Assembly: GCF_025961575.1 (NCBI RefSeq)
Contig: NZ_JAOQNX010000005.1
Span: forward strand, 62,001 to 126,000
Reading direction: 5' to 3'
From: Rhodoblastus acidophilus
GTDB taxonomy: Bacteria > Pseudomonadota > Alphaproteobacteria > Rhizobiales > Beijerinckiaceae
DNA: 64,000 nt
The position numbers were made by a program, and so were the translations under genes. Below, piece by piece: positions 17,998 through 27,562 of this stretch. How positions within the stretch are numbered: the stretch's first letter is position 1; each line of letters starts with the position of its first letter. The notes beneath the pieces are model-generated. The model was not told the origin of the DNA. It did not search any database and worked only from the letters and a program-made list of their open reading frames with translations.

Positions 17998-19337
17998 CGC
18001 GCGGCCTCCTCACGCAGCGCCGCGACGAGGGCCGCGCGGTCGTCATCGGTGTTGATCTCGCTGCTGGCGATCAGCAGCAGATTGTCGAGGCCGGCGCCGG
18101 GCGAGAGCCGCGATGCCGGCACGCCGGCCAAAATCTTTTGGCCCGCTGCCCGTTCGACGAAATCCGCCGCCGAACCGGGCAGTTCGACGCAGAATTCGTT
18201 GAAGAAGCCGCCGTTCAGCAATTTCACGCCCGGAATCGTCTCGATCGCCTCGGCGAGCGCCACGGCATTGGCGTGATTGACCAAAGCCAGTTCCCGCAAT
18301 CCCTTTTCGCCCAGCAGCGACAGGTGGATCGAAAAAGCCAGAGCGCACAGGCCGGAGTTGGTGCAGATGTTGGACGTCGCTTTTTCCCGGCGGATGTGCT
18401 GCTCGCGCGTCGACAGGGTGAGGACGAAACCGCGCCGTCCCTGGCTGTCGAATGTCTGGCCGCACAGGCGGCCGGGCATCTGCCGCACGAATTTTTCGCG
18501 GGTCGCGAACAGGCCGAGATAGGGACCGCCGAAATTCAGGCCATTGCCGATCGACTGTCCCTCGGCGACGACAATATCCGCGCCCTGCGCGCCGGGACTT
18601 TCGACCAGGCCGAGCGCCAAAACTTCGGTGACGACGGCGACCAGCAACACGCCCTTGGCCTTGCAAGCCTCCGCCAGCGGACGCAGGTCGCGCAAATGTC
18701 CAAAGACGTCGGGCGACTGCACCACCACGCAGGACAGGCTGTCGTCGATCTGGGCAATCAAATCCTCACGCGCCAGCGGATCGGGCGGCAGCGCCAAAAT
18801 TTCGTCATCGGCCATGTCCGACAGCGTGCGCGCGGTCTCGGCGTAATGCGGATGCAGGCCGCCCGACAACAGGGCCTTTCGCCGACGCGTGACGCGATGA
18901 GCCATCAAGACCGCTTCGGCGGTCGCCGTGGAGCCGTCATACATGGAGGCGTTGGCGACATCCATGCCGGTGAGCCGCGCCACCTGGGTCTGGAACTCGA
19001 ACAGGACCTGCAAGGTCCCCTGTGAAATTTCCGGCTGATACGGCGTGTAGGAGGTCAAGAATTCCGAGCGCTGGATCAGATGGTCGACGCTCGCCGGCAC
19101 ATGATGCTTGTAGGCGCCGGCGCCCAGGAAGAAAGGAACGGCGCTTGCGGCGAGATTTTTCGCGGCCAGCGCCTCCATCGCGCGCTCGACCTCCAGCTCG
19201 GTCTTTCGACCCGGGAGGTCCAGCGGGTCCTTCAGCAGCTTGTCGGCCGCGTCGGCAAAGAGGTCGTCGATGTGGGCGAGGCCCATGCGCGCCAGCATGT
19301 CCTCGCGCTCAGTCGGGCTGAGCGGCAGATAGCGCAT
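17994..19337 (-). CDS. gcvPA: glycine dehydrogenase (decarboxylating) subunit 1
   Basis: 447 residues, partner of GcvPB. Family marks: [17 protein letters not shown] at the start, [52 protein letters not shown] and [19 protein letters not shown]. Split GcvP is common in Gram-positive bacteria and archaea and occurs in part of the Alphaproteobacteria. It starts 8 bp after the stop of the DsbA gene on the same strand, so an unusual dsbA-gcvPA-gcvPB transcript is possible. Confidence 0.94.
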   Translation of the reverse strand: MRYLPLSPTEREDMLARMGLAHIDDLFADAADKLLKDPLDLPGRKTELEVERAMEALAAKNLAASAVPFFLGAGAYKHHVPASVDHLIQRSEFLTSYTPYQPEISQGTLQVLFEFQTQVARLTGMDVANASMYDGSTATAEAVLMAHRVTRRRKALLSGGLHPHYAETARTLSDMADDEILALPPDPLAREDLIAQIDDSLSCVVVQSPDVFGHLRDLRPLAEACKAKGVLLVAVVTEVLALGLVESPGAQGADIVVAEGQSIGNGLNFGGPYLGLFATREKFVRQMPGRLCGQTFDSQGRRGFVLTLSTREQHIRREKATSNICTNSGLCALAFSIHLSLLGEKGLRELALVNHANAVALAEAIETIPGVKLLNGGFFNEFCVELPGSAADFVERAAGQKILAGVPASRLSPGAGLDNLLLIASSEINTDDDRAALVAALREEAAR

Positions 19338-19345
19338 GAAGATCC

Positions 19346-20002
19346 TTACTTGAAATAGGGAGCGAGCAGGGCGTCGAGGTCGCCAGGCGGGATTTCGCCC
19401 GGATGCTTGTCGCCATTGATGAAGAAAGTGGGCGTCGCGGTGATGCCGAAATTATTTTGCGCATTGGTGCGCACGGCGTCGATCTTCTTGAACAGGGCTT
19501 CGTCGTTCAGGCAGGCCTCGAAAGCGGACTGGCTCATGCCGGTCTGCTTCAAGGTCGCGGCCAGCGCCTCCAGCGGGTTCTTGCCGAAAGCCCAGCCGCG
19601 CTGGCTCTGGAACAGCAATTCGACCACGGCTTCGCGCTTGTCGCCGGAGCAGCGCGCCAGCATGGCGGCGGCGGCCGCCAGCGGATCGAGCGGGAATTCG
19701 CGCAGCACGAAGCGGACCTTGCCCTTGTCGATATAGTCGGCCTTGAGCTTGGGCAGGGTTTCCAGGGTGAAATTGGCGCAATGCGAACAGGTCATCGAGG
19801 CATATTCGATGATCGTCACGGGCGCCTTGGGGTCGCCGAGCCAGAGATCGGGCAGGGCCTGCGGCGCCATCAGCTGATCCACCGGAATTTTTGTCGGGCC
19901 GTCGTCCTTCGCCGCAAAAGCGGGCGCAACAGAGAGCGCGGCGGCGACGGCTGCGGTGGCGAGAAACGCGCGGCGGTTCAGGCCGAGGCGAAAAGACGGC
20001 AT
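19346..20002 (-). CDS. Tat-exported DsbA-family thiol:disulfide oxidoreductase
   Basis: 218 residues. The N-terminus [19 protein letters not shown] followed by APAFAA is a twin-arginine signal with an AxA cleavage site, so the protein probably crosses the membrane folded. The mature part has a thioredoxin fold with the redox motif CSHC in [18 protein letters not shown] and the cis-Pro region [12 protein letters not shown]. This matches periplasmic DsbA/Com1-like oxidoreductases of alphaproteobacteria. It lies upstream of gcvPA with an 8-bp gap; no functional link to glycine cleavage is known to me. Confidence 0.9.
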   Translation of the reverse strand: MPSFRLGLNRRAFLATAAVAAALSVAPAFAAKDDGPTKIPVDQLMAPQALPDLWLGDPKAPVTIIEYASMTCSHCANFTLETLPKLKADYIDKGKVRFVLREFPLDPLAAAAAMLARCSGDKREAVVELLFQSQRGWAFGKNPLEALAATLKQTGMSQSAFEACLNDEALFKKIDAVRTNAQNNFGITATPTFFINGDKHPGEIPPGDLDALLAPYFK

Positions 20003-20076
20003 GGGGAAGTCCTGCGAGAAAAAGCGTCGAGACTATATAGACGGGGCGGCCGCCGCGCGAAAGCCCCGGCGCGCCT

Positions 20077-21045
20077 TCACGCCACGCCGGAGCGCAGGAG
20101 GTCGTGGATGTGCAGAATCCCCACGGGCTTGCCGGCGTCGAGGATGAACAGGACGGTGATTTTCCGCCGGTTCATGAATTCCAGCGCGGCGGAGGCGAGC
20201 GAGCCCAGCTGCGCGGTGCGCGGCCCGCGGGTCATGATGTCGGACGGCCGCTTGTTCTGCATGTCCGGCCCCCAGTGGCGGCGCAGGTCGCCGTCGGTGA
20301 TGATGCCGGTCAGCGCGCCGGAGGCGTCGATCAGGCCGACGCAGCCGAACCTTTTGCCGGTCATGGCGAGAATCACCTCGCTCATCGCGGCGGTTTCCGG
20401 CAGCAGCGGCATGTCGTCGCCGCCATGCATGAGGTCGTCCACCTTGTGCAGCCGCGCCCCAAGTTTTCCGCCGGGATGAAAAACCCGGAAATCGCGGGCG
20501 GTAAAACCGCGATCCTCGATCAGGGCGACGGCCAGCGCGTCGCCGAGCACCAATTGGATGGTGGTCGAGGTGGTCGGCGCGAGTCCGTTCGGACAGGCTT
20601 CCTCCACCTGCGGCAGCAGCAGCAGCACATCGGCGGCGCGGCCGAGCGCGCTGTCGCGCTTGGAGGTGCCGGCGATCAGCGGCACCGCGAATCGCTTGGA
20701 ATATTCGATGAGATCGGCGAGCTCCGCGGTCTCGCCCGACCAGGAAAACGCCAGCAGCACGTCGTCCTGGGTGACCATGCCGAGATCGCCATGGCTGGCT
20801 TCCGCCGCATGGAGAAAAAAGGCGGGCGTGCCGGTGGAGGCGAGCGTCGCCGCCACTTTGCGCCCGATATGGCCGGATTTGCCCATGCCGGACACGACCA
20901 CCCGCCCGCGCGCGTTGCGGATGAGCTCGATCGCCTGCGCCAGCGCCTTGCCCAGCTCGCCGTCGAGCGCCGCGCGCAGCTGCGCCATGCCCTTGGTTTC
21001 GATCTCGACGCTCTTCCGCGCGGCTTCCAGTGCGACCCGCATCAT
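20077..21045 (-). CDS. kdsD: D-arabinose 5-phosphate isomerase (KpsF/GutQ family)
   Basis: 322 residues. It converts ribulose 5-phosphate to arabinose 5-phosphate, the precursor of Kdo in lipopolysaccharide. An N-terminal SIS sugar-isomerase domain (VVVSGMGKSGHIGRKVAATL, FSWSGETAELADLI) is followed by two CBS domains (DLMHGGDDMPLLP; ITDGDLRRHW; DIMTRGPRTA). Two ATGs are adjacent at 21045 and 21042 with AAAGGA about 5 bases before; a much longer frame upstream is antisense to the next gene and rejected. Stands alone, divergent from the MmcQ/YjbR gene. Confidence 0.93.
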   Translation of the reverse strand: MMRVALEAARKSVEIETKGMAQLRAALDGELGKALAQAIELIRNARGRVVVSGMGKSGHIGRKVAATLASTGTPAFFLHAAEASHGDLGMVTQDDVLLAFSWSGETAELADLIEYSKRFAVPLIAGTSKRDSALGRAADVLLLLPQVEEACPNGLAPTTSTTIQLVLGDALAVALIEDRGFTARDFRVFHPGGKLGARLHKVDDLMHGGDDMPLLPETAAMSEVILAMTGKRFGCVGLIDASGALTGIITDGDLRRHWGPDMQNKRPSDIMTRGPRTAQLGSLASAALEFMNRRKITVLFILDAGKPVGILHIHDLLRSGVA

Positions 21046-21192
21046 GCCATCCTTTGCTCGCGGCGATTGGCGCCCGTCAGGCGAAAGGCCTCGGCCGACA
21101 GGCTCAGCTTTCTGTTTTGGCGCGTTTCTTTGCACGCATCCGCTTCGCCGCGAATTCGCTCTAAACCATAGGCTCGAACTCGGCAAATCCAC

Positions 21193-21546
21193 ATGACCCA
21201 TGACGAATGCAACGCCTATTGCGCGCAACTGCCCGCCGCGACCCATGTCGTGCAATGGGGCGGCGCGCAGGTGTGGAAGGTGGGTGGAAAAGTCTTTTGC
21301 ATCGGCGGCGGCGAGGCGGAAGCGCCGGCCTATTCGTTCAAGGTCAGCGACATCGGCTTCGCCGTCCTGCCGGAAAAGCAAGGCTTCCGGCCCGCGCCCT
21401 ATCTCGCCTCGCGCGGCCTGAAATGGATACAGGCCGACGGATTCGTCGTCGATGGCGGCGAGTTGCGCGAGCTGATCGCCTGTTCGCACAAACTGGTCGT
21501 CGCCGGACTGACGCGCCGGGCGAGACGCGCATTGGGACTGGAGTAA
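21193..21546 (+). CDS. MmcQ/YjbR family protein
   Basis: 117 residues of the MmcQ/YjbR fold (CyaY-like, sometimes called DNA-binding). Marks: start MTHDECNAYCAQLPAATHVVQWGGAQVWKVGGK is the usual first-helix/strand layout, with GGKVFCIGG, the FKVSD pattern and the C-terminal SHKLVVAGLTRRARRALGL. Molecular function of the family is not settled. It is convergent with the ferritin-like gene (15 bp between stops). Confidence 0.8.
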   Translation: MTHDECNAYCAQLPAATHVVQWGGAQVWKVGGKVFCIGGGEAEAPAYSFKVSDIGFAVLPEKQGFRPAPYLASRGLKWIQADGFVVDGGELRELIACSHKLVVAGLTRRARRALGLE

Positions 21547-21561
21547 AGGGCGGGCGCCGCG

Positions 21562-22029
21562 TCAGTTCTTCTTGAAAGTGGTGTCGACGACCTTGTCCAA
21601 CTCCTTCTGGTGCTTTTCTTCCTGCGCCTTGATTTCGTTGAAATGGTTGGCGAGCGAGGTTTCGCCGCGCGCGGCGGCCTCGGTGGCGAGGCGCGTGTAG
21701 AGCTTGATGTCGTCGTCGCCTTCGCCGTCGATCGCCGCCTTCAAATTGTCGCTGTCGTCGCGCACCAGGCCGTAAAGAGCGGACCAGCGCAAGAAATGGC
21801 CATATTCGATATTGGCGTTCTTCGCCAGGAGATCGGCGAGTTCCGTCTTCCCCGCCTTGCGGGCGTGTTCGGCGAACAGCTTGTACTTGGCCGAGGCGAA
21901 GGCTTCATTGTGCATGGCCTCGCGCAGGGCTTCCCGCCCTTCGGGGCTGAGCTGTTCGGCGCGGGCGGGGCCGCCGGCCAGAGCGGCCGCCAGTCCGGCA
22001 ACAACGATCCATGTCTTCAAATGGCGCAT
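21562..22029 (-). CDS. exported ferritin-like (rubrerythrin-type) protein
   Basis: 155 residues from the ATG at 22029, which has a GAGGGAGAGA ribosome-binding site; a longer frame to 22122 lacks one. A signal peptide (TWIVVAGLAAALAGGPARAE) indicates periplasmic location. The mature part is a helical bundle with Glu/His spaced as in the rubrerythrin diiron domain: NEAFASAKYKLFAEHA, NIEYGHFLRW and NHFNEIKAQEEKHQKEL (ExxH). There is no rubredoxin centre. A role in peroxide or iron handling is plausible but inferred; periplasmic rubrerythrin-like proteins are poorly studied. Confidence 0.75.
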   Translation of the reverse strand: MRHLKTWIVVAGLAAALAGGPARAEQLSPEGREALREAMHNEAFASAKYKLFAEHARKAGKTELADLLAKNANIEYGHFLRWSALYGLVRDDSDNLKAAIDGEGDDDIKLYTRLATEAAARGETSLANHFNEIKAQEEKHQKELDKVVDTTFKKN

Positions 22030-22221
22030 TGGTCTCTCCCTCGCGTCGGCCGCCGGGGCGATCTTGCTCCTTGCAGCGAACGATGCGGCGCCAGTCTGGC
22101 CTGTGCGCGCGAGCTTGACCATGACTCAAGTCATGCGGGGGGCCGCAAGTCACGTCGCCTTTTTGCCTTGACCCGGAGCGCGTTTGTCTTACTGCAAGGC
22201 TTGCAAGAGGGAGGCCCGCCC

Positions 22222-22425
22222 ATGGCGTCGGAATGGATCAAGCTGACCGATCGGGACAATGGCGAGCCGATCTTCGTCAATATGGAGAAGGCGCTGACGG
22301 TGCAGCGCGGCAACAAATGCTCGTGGATCTGGTTTCCCACCGGCGTCGGCGAGGAGTCCACGCTGGAAGTGGTGGAGACGCCCGAGCAGATTTTTGAGCT
22401 GCTGAAGCAGACCCGGCGCCGCTAA
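22222..22425 (+). CDS. small cytosolic protein, unknown function
   Basis: 67 residues with a strong GAGGGAGG ribosome-binding site before the ATG. The sequence (EWIKLTDRDNGEPIFVNMEK, then WIWFPTGVGEESTLEVVETP) is predicted as short beta strands ending in a helix; no metal or catalytic motif. It resembles the short conserved hypothetical proteins of Rhizobiales that contain a GEPIFVN segment, but I do not know a function. Its TAA stop shares three bases with the TAG stop of the convergent exported protein. Confidence 0.65.
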   Translation: MASEWIKLTDRDNGEPIFVNMEKALTVQRGNKCSWIWFPTGVGEESTLEVVETPEQIFELLKQTRRR

Positions 22426-23534
22426 AACTTTGCTCTGACGCCGCCGTCCTCGCCAAACACTTGGGAAAAGCGGGAGAGCGCGACCCAGGCGCCGTAGCGT
22501 TGCAGCACGTGATAGACGGCGTTCCACGAGGTCGGCTGATCCGGCGGGGCCTTGCCCTGGGCGAGCCAGGCATCGGCGGCTTCGGGCGTCATCACCGGAA
22601 AGCGCGGGCGCTTGGGCGCGGACCGTTCGGAAATATCGGCGAGATAGGCCGCCGTGTCGAACCGCAGGATTTGTTGAACCCGCTCCGCCGAAAACAAAAT
22701 GCCGGAATTGTAGACCAGCGACGCCGTGACGAATTGCTCGTCGAGCGGCAGGCCGGCGAGCGAGGGGCGGTTTTCCGCGCGCAATTTCTGCTCGGCGAGG
22801 TCTTTTTCGTAGAAATACATCACCGCCGTGCCGAGCGCCGATTCGGAAAAACTCATGGAATCGCGCTGCACGTCGCCCATGCCGCCGAGTTTCGAGCCGA
22901 AGGCGGCGTCGATCCGCTCGACCAGCCCGGGATAGCGCACGAAGCCGATGCGGTAATCGTCGAGGCCGACGCCCTTGACGGGATGGATGTGCTCGATCTC
23001 AGAAAAATGCGTCGTCAGCAGCAGCGCGCCGCCCTCGGCGATCTGGGTGACGGCGATTTCCTTGGGCGTCACGCGGATGGAAAGTCCGCGTTCCCCGGCA
23101 TAGGCGTTGAGAATCGGCGCAACCTTGGCGCTGACCCGCAGAAGTTCCGTCTCATAGGCGGCGGTGGCGCCCTTCTGATCGGAAAAGCCGAAATAGAGTT
23201 TTGGCGCCACGCCGGAATTGCGGAATGTCTCGATTCGAAAGGATTCGTAGCGGATCGCGGTGCGCTCCAGCAGGTTCGCGTCGAACGCCACCCCCTCCTG
23301 TTTCGACAGGGTTTTGCGGGCGAGATTTTCCGCAAGCGCCCGGCAATAGCCCGGCGTCCACAGAGGATTGATCGTCTTCAACTCGGCCTGGAGCGCGCGC
23401 TCGGCGCCCTCCGCCGCGGCGGCGTCGACGGCGACCTGTCTCAGCGCGCCCAAGGCTTCTTCGCAGGGCGCGGCGGAAGCCGCTCCCGCCAGCAGGCAGG
23501 CGAGCCCGATCAGGACCGGCTTCAGGCGGATCAA
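22422..23534 (-). CDS. exported protein of unknown function, coupled to an L,D-transpeptidase
   Basis: 370 residues with a signal peptide (LKPVLIGLACLLAGAASAA). The only plausible start is a TTG at 23534 inside a TTGA overlap with the stop of the upstream L,D-transpeptidase gene; no ATG is available. I do not recognise the family. Features: two Cys near the start of the mature part (APCEEAL, GYCRALA), a region with VTPKEIAVTQIAEGGALLL and MSFSESALGTAVMYFYEKDL, loosely like a lysozyme-type or goose-lysozyme helix set, and a C-terminal YGAWVALSRFSQVFGE. The context suggests a cell-wall or periplasmic role, which is inference. Confidence 0.7.
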   Translation of the reverse strand: MIRLKPVLIGLACLLAGAASAAPCEEALGALRQVAVDAAAAEGAERALQAELKTINPLWTPGYCRALAENLARKTLSKQEGVAFDANLLERTAIRYESFRIETFRNSGVAPKLYFGFSDQKGATAAYETELLRVSAKVAPILNAYAGERGLSIRVTPKEIAVTQIAEGGALLLTTHFSEIEHIHPVKGVGLDDYRIGFVRYPGLVERIDAAFGSKLGGMGDVQRDSMSFSESALGTAVMYFYEKDLAEQKLRAENRPSLAGLPLDEQFVTASLVYNSGILFSAERVQQILRFDTAAYLADISERSAPKRPRFPVMTPEAADAWLAQGKAPPDQPTSWNAVYHVLQRYGAWVALSRFSQVFGEDGGVRAKF

Positions 23535-24145
23535 TGGCTTGCGCGCGCCCTGGTTTGGGCGGCGGCGGGCTCGCTCGGCGCCGCCATGGCGAAGCCGAAG
23601 ATTGTGGCCGGAGCGGGCATGTTCTGCGCCACCCGCGTCGGCGCCCGCTGCGGCGCGGCGGCGACCGGGGTCCGGCTCACCGGCTCCGCCGAGTCCGGCT
23701 CGACGGCGCGGGCATAGCTGGCGTTCGAGGGCGAGCCGACGATGTGGATGGTCGCGCCTTCCCTTTGCACCAGCGCATAGAGCGTCGCGGCGTTGGCTGG
23801 CGAGATGCGCACGCAGCCATGCGAGGCGGGCCGTCCGAGATTGGCGAGATCGTACGTGCCATGGATGGCGAAGCCGCCGTGGAAGAAGATCGAGTGCGGC
23901 ATCGGCGAATTGTGATATTTTTTCGAGTAATGCATGGTTTGCAGGCTTTGCACGCCATAGGTGCCCTGCGGGGTGACATAGCCGCCGCGCGCCGAGGACA
24001 CCGGCCAGGAATAGGAGGCGTTCGCGCCATTGACCGTCATGGTCTGCGTCGACAGGTCGACGGTGATCTGCACCCTCGCCTCGCACGCGGCGGGGGCCGC
24101 GATCAGCGCCATGGAAAAAGCAACCGCCGCGAAGCCGTGACGCAT
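23531..24145 (-). CDS. L,D-transpeptidase (YkuD family)
   Basis: 204 residues: signal peptide (FAAVAFSMALIAAPAACEA), then a YkuD domain with the catalytic signature FAIHGTYDLANLGRPASHGC followed by VRIS (active cysteine in SHGCVR). These enzymes make 3-3 peptidoglycan cross-links or attach outer-membrane proteins to peptidoglycan; the mature N-terminus VQITVDLSTQTMTV matches. A Pro/Ala/Arg-rich tail of about 50 residues follows the catalytic domain. Its stop overlaps the start of the following exported-protein gene. Confidence 0.9.
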   Translation of the reverse strand: MRHGFAAVAFSMALIAAPAACEARVQITVDLSTQTMTVNGANASYSWPVSSARGGYVTPQGTYGVQSLQTMHYSKKYHNSPMPHSIFFHGGFAIHGTYDLANLGRPASHGCVRISPANAATLYALVQREGATIHIVGSPSNASYARAVEPDSAEPVSRTPVAAAPQRAPTRVAQNMPAPATIFGFAMAAPSEPAAAQTRARASH

Positions 24146-24213
24146 GGAAGAGCCTCAAATGTTGAAAGAATAGCAGGAGAAGACGCGCGAAACCTTAGCC
24201 GTGAGACCCTTAA

Positions 24214-25203
<990 letters not shown>

Positions 25204-25233
25204 ATCCTAGAACGGATTCAACAGGAGATACCC

Positions 25234-26832
25234 ATGGCCGTCAGCGCCAACAGGCTCGAACTCTTGCAGATCGCCGACGCGGTCGCGCGCGACAAGTCGA
25301 TTGATCGCGGCATCGTGCTCGCCTCGATGGAGGAGGCGATGGCCAAGGCGGCGCGTTCGCGCTACGGCCAGGAGACCGAGATTCGGGTCGAGATCGACCC
25401 GCGCACCGGCGAGACGCGCTTTTCGCGGCTGATGCTGGTGGTCGATCAGGTCGAGAACGATTCCACGCAGATTTCCCTGGTCGACGCCCGCAAGCGCAAT
25501 CCGGCGGCCGAGGTCGGCGACTGGATTTCCGACCGTCTGCCGCCGCTCGACTTTGGCCGCATCGCGGCGCAATCGGCCAAGCAGGTGATTGTGCAGAAGG
25601 TGCGCGAGGCCGAGCGCGACCGCCAGTATGACGAATTCAAGGATCGCATCGGCGAGATCATCAATGGCGCGGTGAAGCGCGTCGAATATGGCAATGTGAT
25701 CGTCGATCTCGGCCGCGCCGAGGCGATCATCCGCCGCGACGAGATGATTCCGCGCGAAATGTTCCGCCCCGGCGACCGCGTCCGCGCCTATGTCTATGAC
25801 GTGCGCCGCGAGCAGCGCGGCCCGCAGATTTTCCTGTCGCGCACCCATCCGCAGTTCATGGCCAAACTGTTCATGCAGGAAGTGCCGGAAATCTATGATG
25901 GCGTGATCGAGGTGAAATCGGTCGCCCGCGACCCCGGCTCCCGCGCCAAGATCGCCGTGACCTCGCGCGATTCCTCCATCGATCCTGTCGGCGCCTGCGT
26001 CGGTATGCGCGGCTCGCGCGTGCAGGCCGTGGTCAACGAGCTGCAGGGCGAAAAGATCGACATCATTCCCTGGTCCATCGACGCGGCGACCTTCATCGTC
26101 AACGCCTTGCAGCCGGCGGAAGTGGTCAAGGTCGTGCTCGACGAGGATTCCTCGCGCATTGAAGTCGTGGTGCCGGATGACCAATTGTCGCTGGCCATCG
26201 GCCGCCGCGGCCAGAACGTGCGTCTCGCCTCGCAGCTGACCGGCTGGGACATCGACATTCTCACCGAGGCCGAAGAATCCGAGCGCCGCCAGAAGGAATT
26301 CATCGAGCGCACGCAAATCTTCATGAACGCGCTCGACGTCGACGAAGTGGTCGGCCAGTTGCTCGCCTCCGAAGGTTTTCGGAATGTCGAGGAATTGGCT
26401 TATGTCGATCCTTCGGAAGTCGCGAACATCGAAGGTTTTGACGGCGAATTCGCGGAAGAGATTCAAAACCGCGCCCGCGACTATCTCGCCCGGCTCGAAG
26501 CCGAGCAGGACGCCCGCCGCAAGGAATTGGGCGTCGCCGACGAATTGCGCGAGATCGAGGGCGTGACCACGGCCATCATGGTCAAGCTGGGCGAGAACGA
26601 CGTGAAGACGATCGAGGACCTCGCGGGCTGCGCCACCGACGATCTCGTGGGCTGGACGGAAAAGCGCAATGGCGAGACCGTGAAGGAAACCGGTTTCCTC
26701 GACGGGCTCGACATCAGCCGCGACGAGGCCGAAGCGATTGTCATGCGGGCGCGCGTCAAGGCCGGCTGGGTCGAGGAAGATGAGCTGAACCAAGTTGAGC
26801 TAACGCAAGGCGAAAGCCCGGCGGAAGCGTAA
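25234..26832 (+). CDS. nusA: transcription termination/antitermination factor NusA
   Basis: 532 residues with the standard layout: N-terminal RNA-polymerase-binding domain (about 1-125), S1 domain (about 135-200, [20 protein letters not shown]), KH1 and KH2 (about 230-345, [19 protein letters not shown] and [16 protein letters not shown]), and a C-terminal part with helix-hairpin-helix type repeats. It starts 30 bp after rimP with an AGGAG ribosome-binding site and is followed by the RNA-binding ylxR gene within 10 bp. Confidence 0.96.
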   Translation: MAVSANRLELLQIADAVARDKSIDRGIVLASMEEAMAKAARSRYGQETEIRVEIDPRTGETRFSRLMLVVDQVENDSTQISLVDARKRNPAAEVGDWISDRLPPLDFGRIAAQSAKQVIVQKVREAERDRQYDEFKDRIGEIINGAVKRVEYGNVIVDLGRAEAIIRRDEMIPREMFRPGDRVRAYVYDVRREQRGPQIFLSRTHPQFMAKLFMQEVPEIYDGVIEVKSVARDPGSRAKIAVTSRDSSIDPVGACVGMRGSRVQAVVNELQGEKIDIIPWSIDAATFIVNALQPAEVVKVVLDEDSSRIEVVVPDDQLSLAIGRRGQNVRLASQLTGWDIDILTEAEESERRQKEFIERTQIFMNALDVDEVVGQLLASEGFRNVEELAYVDPSEVANIEGFDGEFAEEIQNRARDYLARLEAEQDARRKELGVADELREIEGVTTAIMVKLGENDVKTIEDLAGCATDDLVGWTEKRNGETVKETGFLDGLDISRDEAEAIVMRARVKAGWVEEDELNQVELTQGESPAEA

Positions 26833-26842
26833 GGGGTAGGGA

Positions 26843-27562
26843 TTGGCGAAGCGGCGCGGCGAAATTTTCGAAGCGGACGACGAGGAGCGCGGGCCGGAAC
26901 GCACGTGCGCCGTCACGCGCGAGAAGGCAACGCCGGAGGCGATGCTGCGTTTTGTGCTCGGGCCCGACCATCAGGTCACGCCCGACATCAAGCGCAAGCT
27001 GCCCGGCCGCGGCGTCTGGGTCGGCCTGTCGCGACAACGCGTCGCACAGGCGGTGAAGAAGCAGGTTTTTTCCCGCGGCCTGAAGGACAAGGCCGTGGCG
27101 GCGCCGGATTTGCCGGAGCTGGTGGAGGAGTTGTTGCGGCGCGACGCCTTGCAGGCGCTGTCGCTGGCCAACAAGGCGGGGCTGGTGACCACCGGCTTCG
27201 TCAAGGTGGAGAAGGCGATCGAAGCCGGAGACGTCGGCGCGCTCGTTCATGCGCGCGACGGCGCCGCGGACGGCAAGCGCAAGTTGGGCCAGGCCTTGCG
27301 CCGGAGATACGGCCCCGAGGGCAAGCCGGAGATCGGCCTGTTCTCGAACGACGAGATCGGCGCGGCGCTTGGCCGCGACCATGTGGTGCACGCCGCGTTG
27401 GGAAATGGCGCGGCGACGAAGGTTTTGCTCGCCTCCTGCCGCAGACTTGCGGTATATCGCGGCGACGAAAAAGCGGACGGCCCCGCAGGCGGGGAAATTT
27501 TGATGGCGGATGAGACCGACGCCGCCGGGGATATTAGCTCTTGGGACGCACGAACGATATGA
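26843..27562 (+). CDS. ylxR: YlxR/RnpM-type RNA-binding protein fused to an L7Ae-like domain
   Basis: 239 residues starting at a TTG (26843) with AGGGGTAGGGA upstream. The N-terminal 85 residues are YlxR (DUF448): [33 protein letters not shown]. The C-terminal part (about 90-200: [42 protein letters not shown]) resembles the L7Ae/L30e-like fold; this fusion is the common alphaproteobacterial form. Gram-positive YlxR (RnpM) binds RNase P RNA, so an RNA-processing role is likely here. The stop overlaps the ATG of infB. Confidence 0.9.
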   Translation: MAKRRGEIFEADDEERGPERTCAVTREKATPEAMLRFVLGPDHQVTPDIKRKLPGRGVWVGLSRQRVAQAVKKQVFSRGLKDKAVAAPDLPELVEELLRRDALQALSLANKAGLVTTGFVKVEKAIEAGDVGALVHARDGAADGKRKLGQALRRRYGPEGKPEIGLFSNDEIGAALGRDHVVHAALGNGAATKVLLASCRRLAVYRGDEKADGPAGGEILMADETDAAGDISSWDARTI

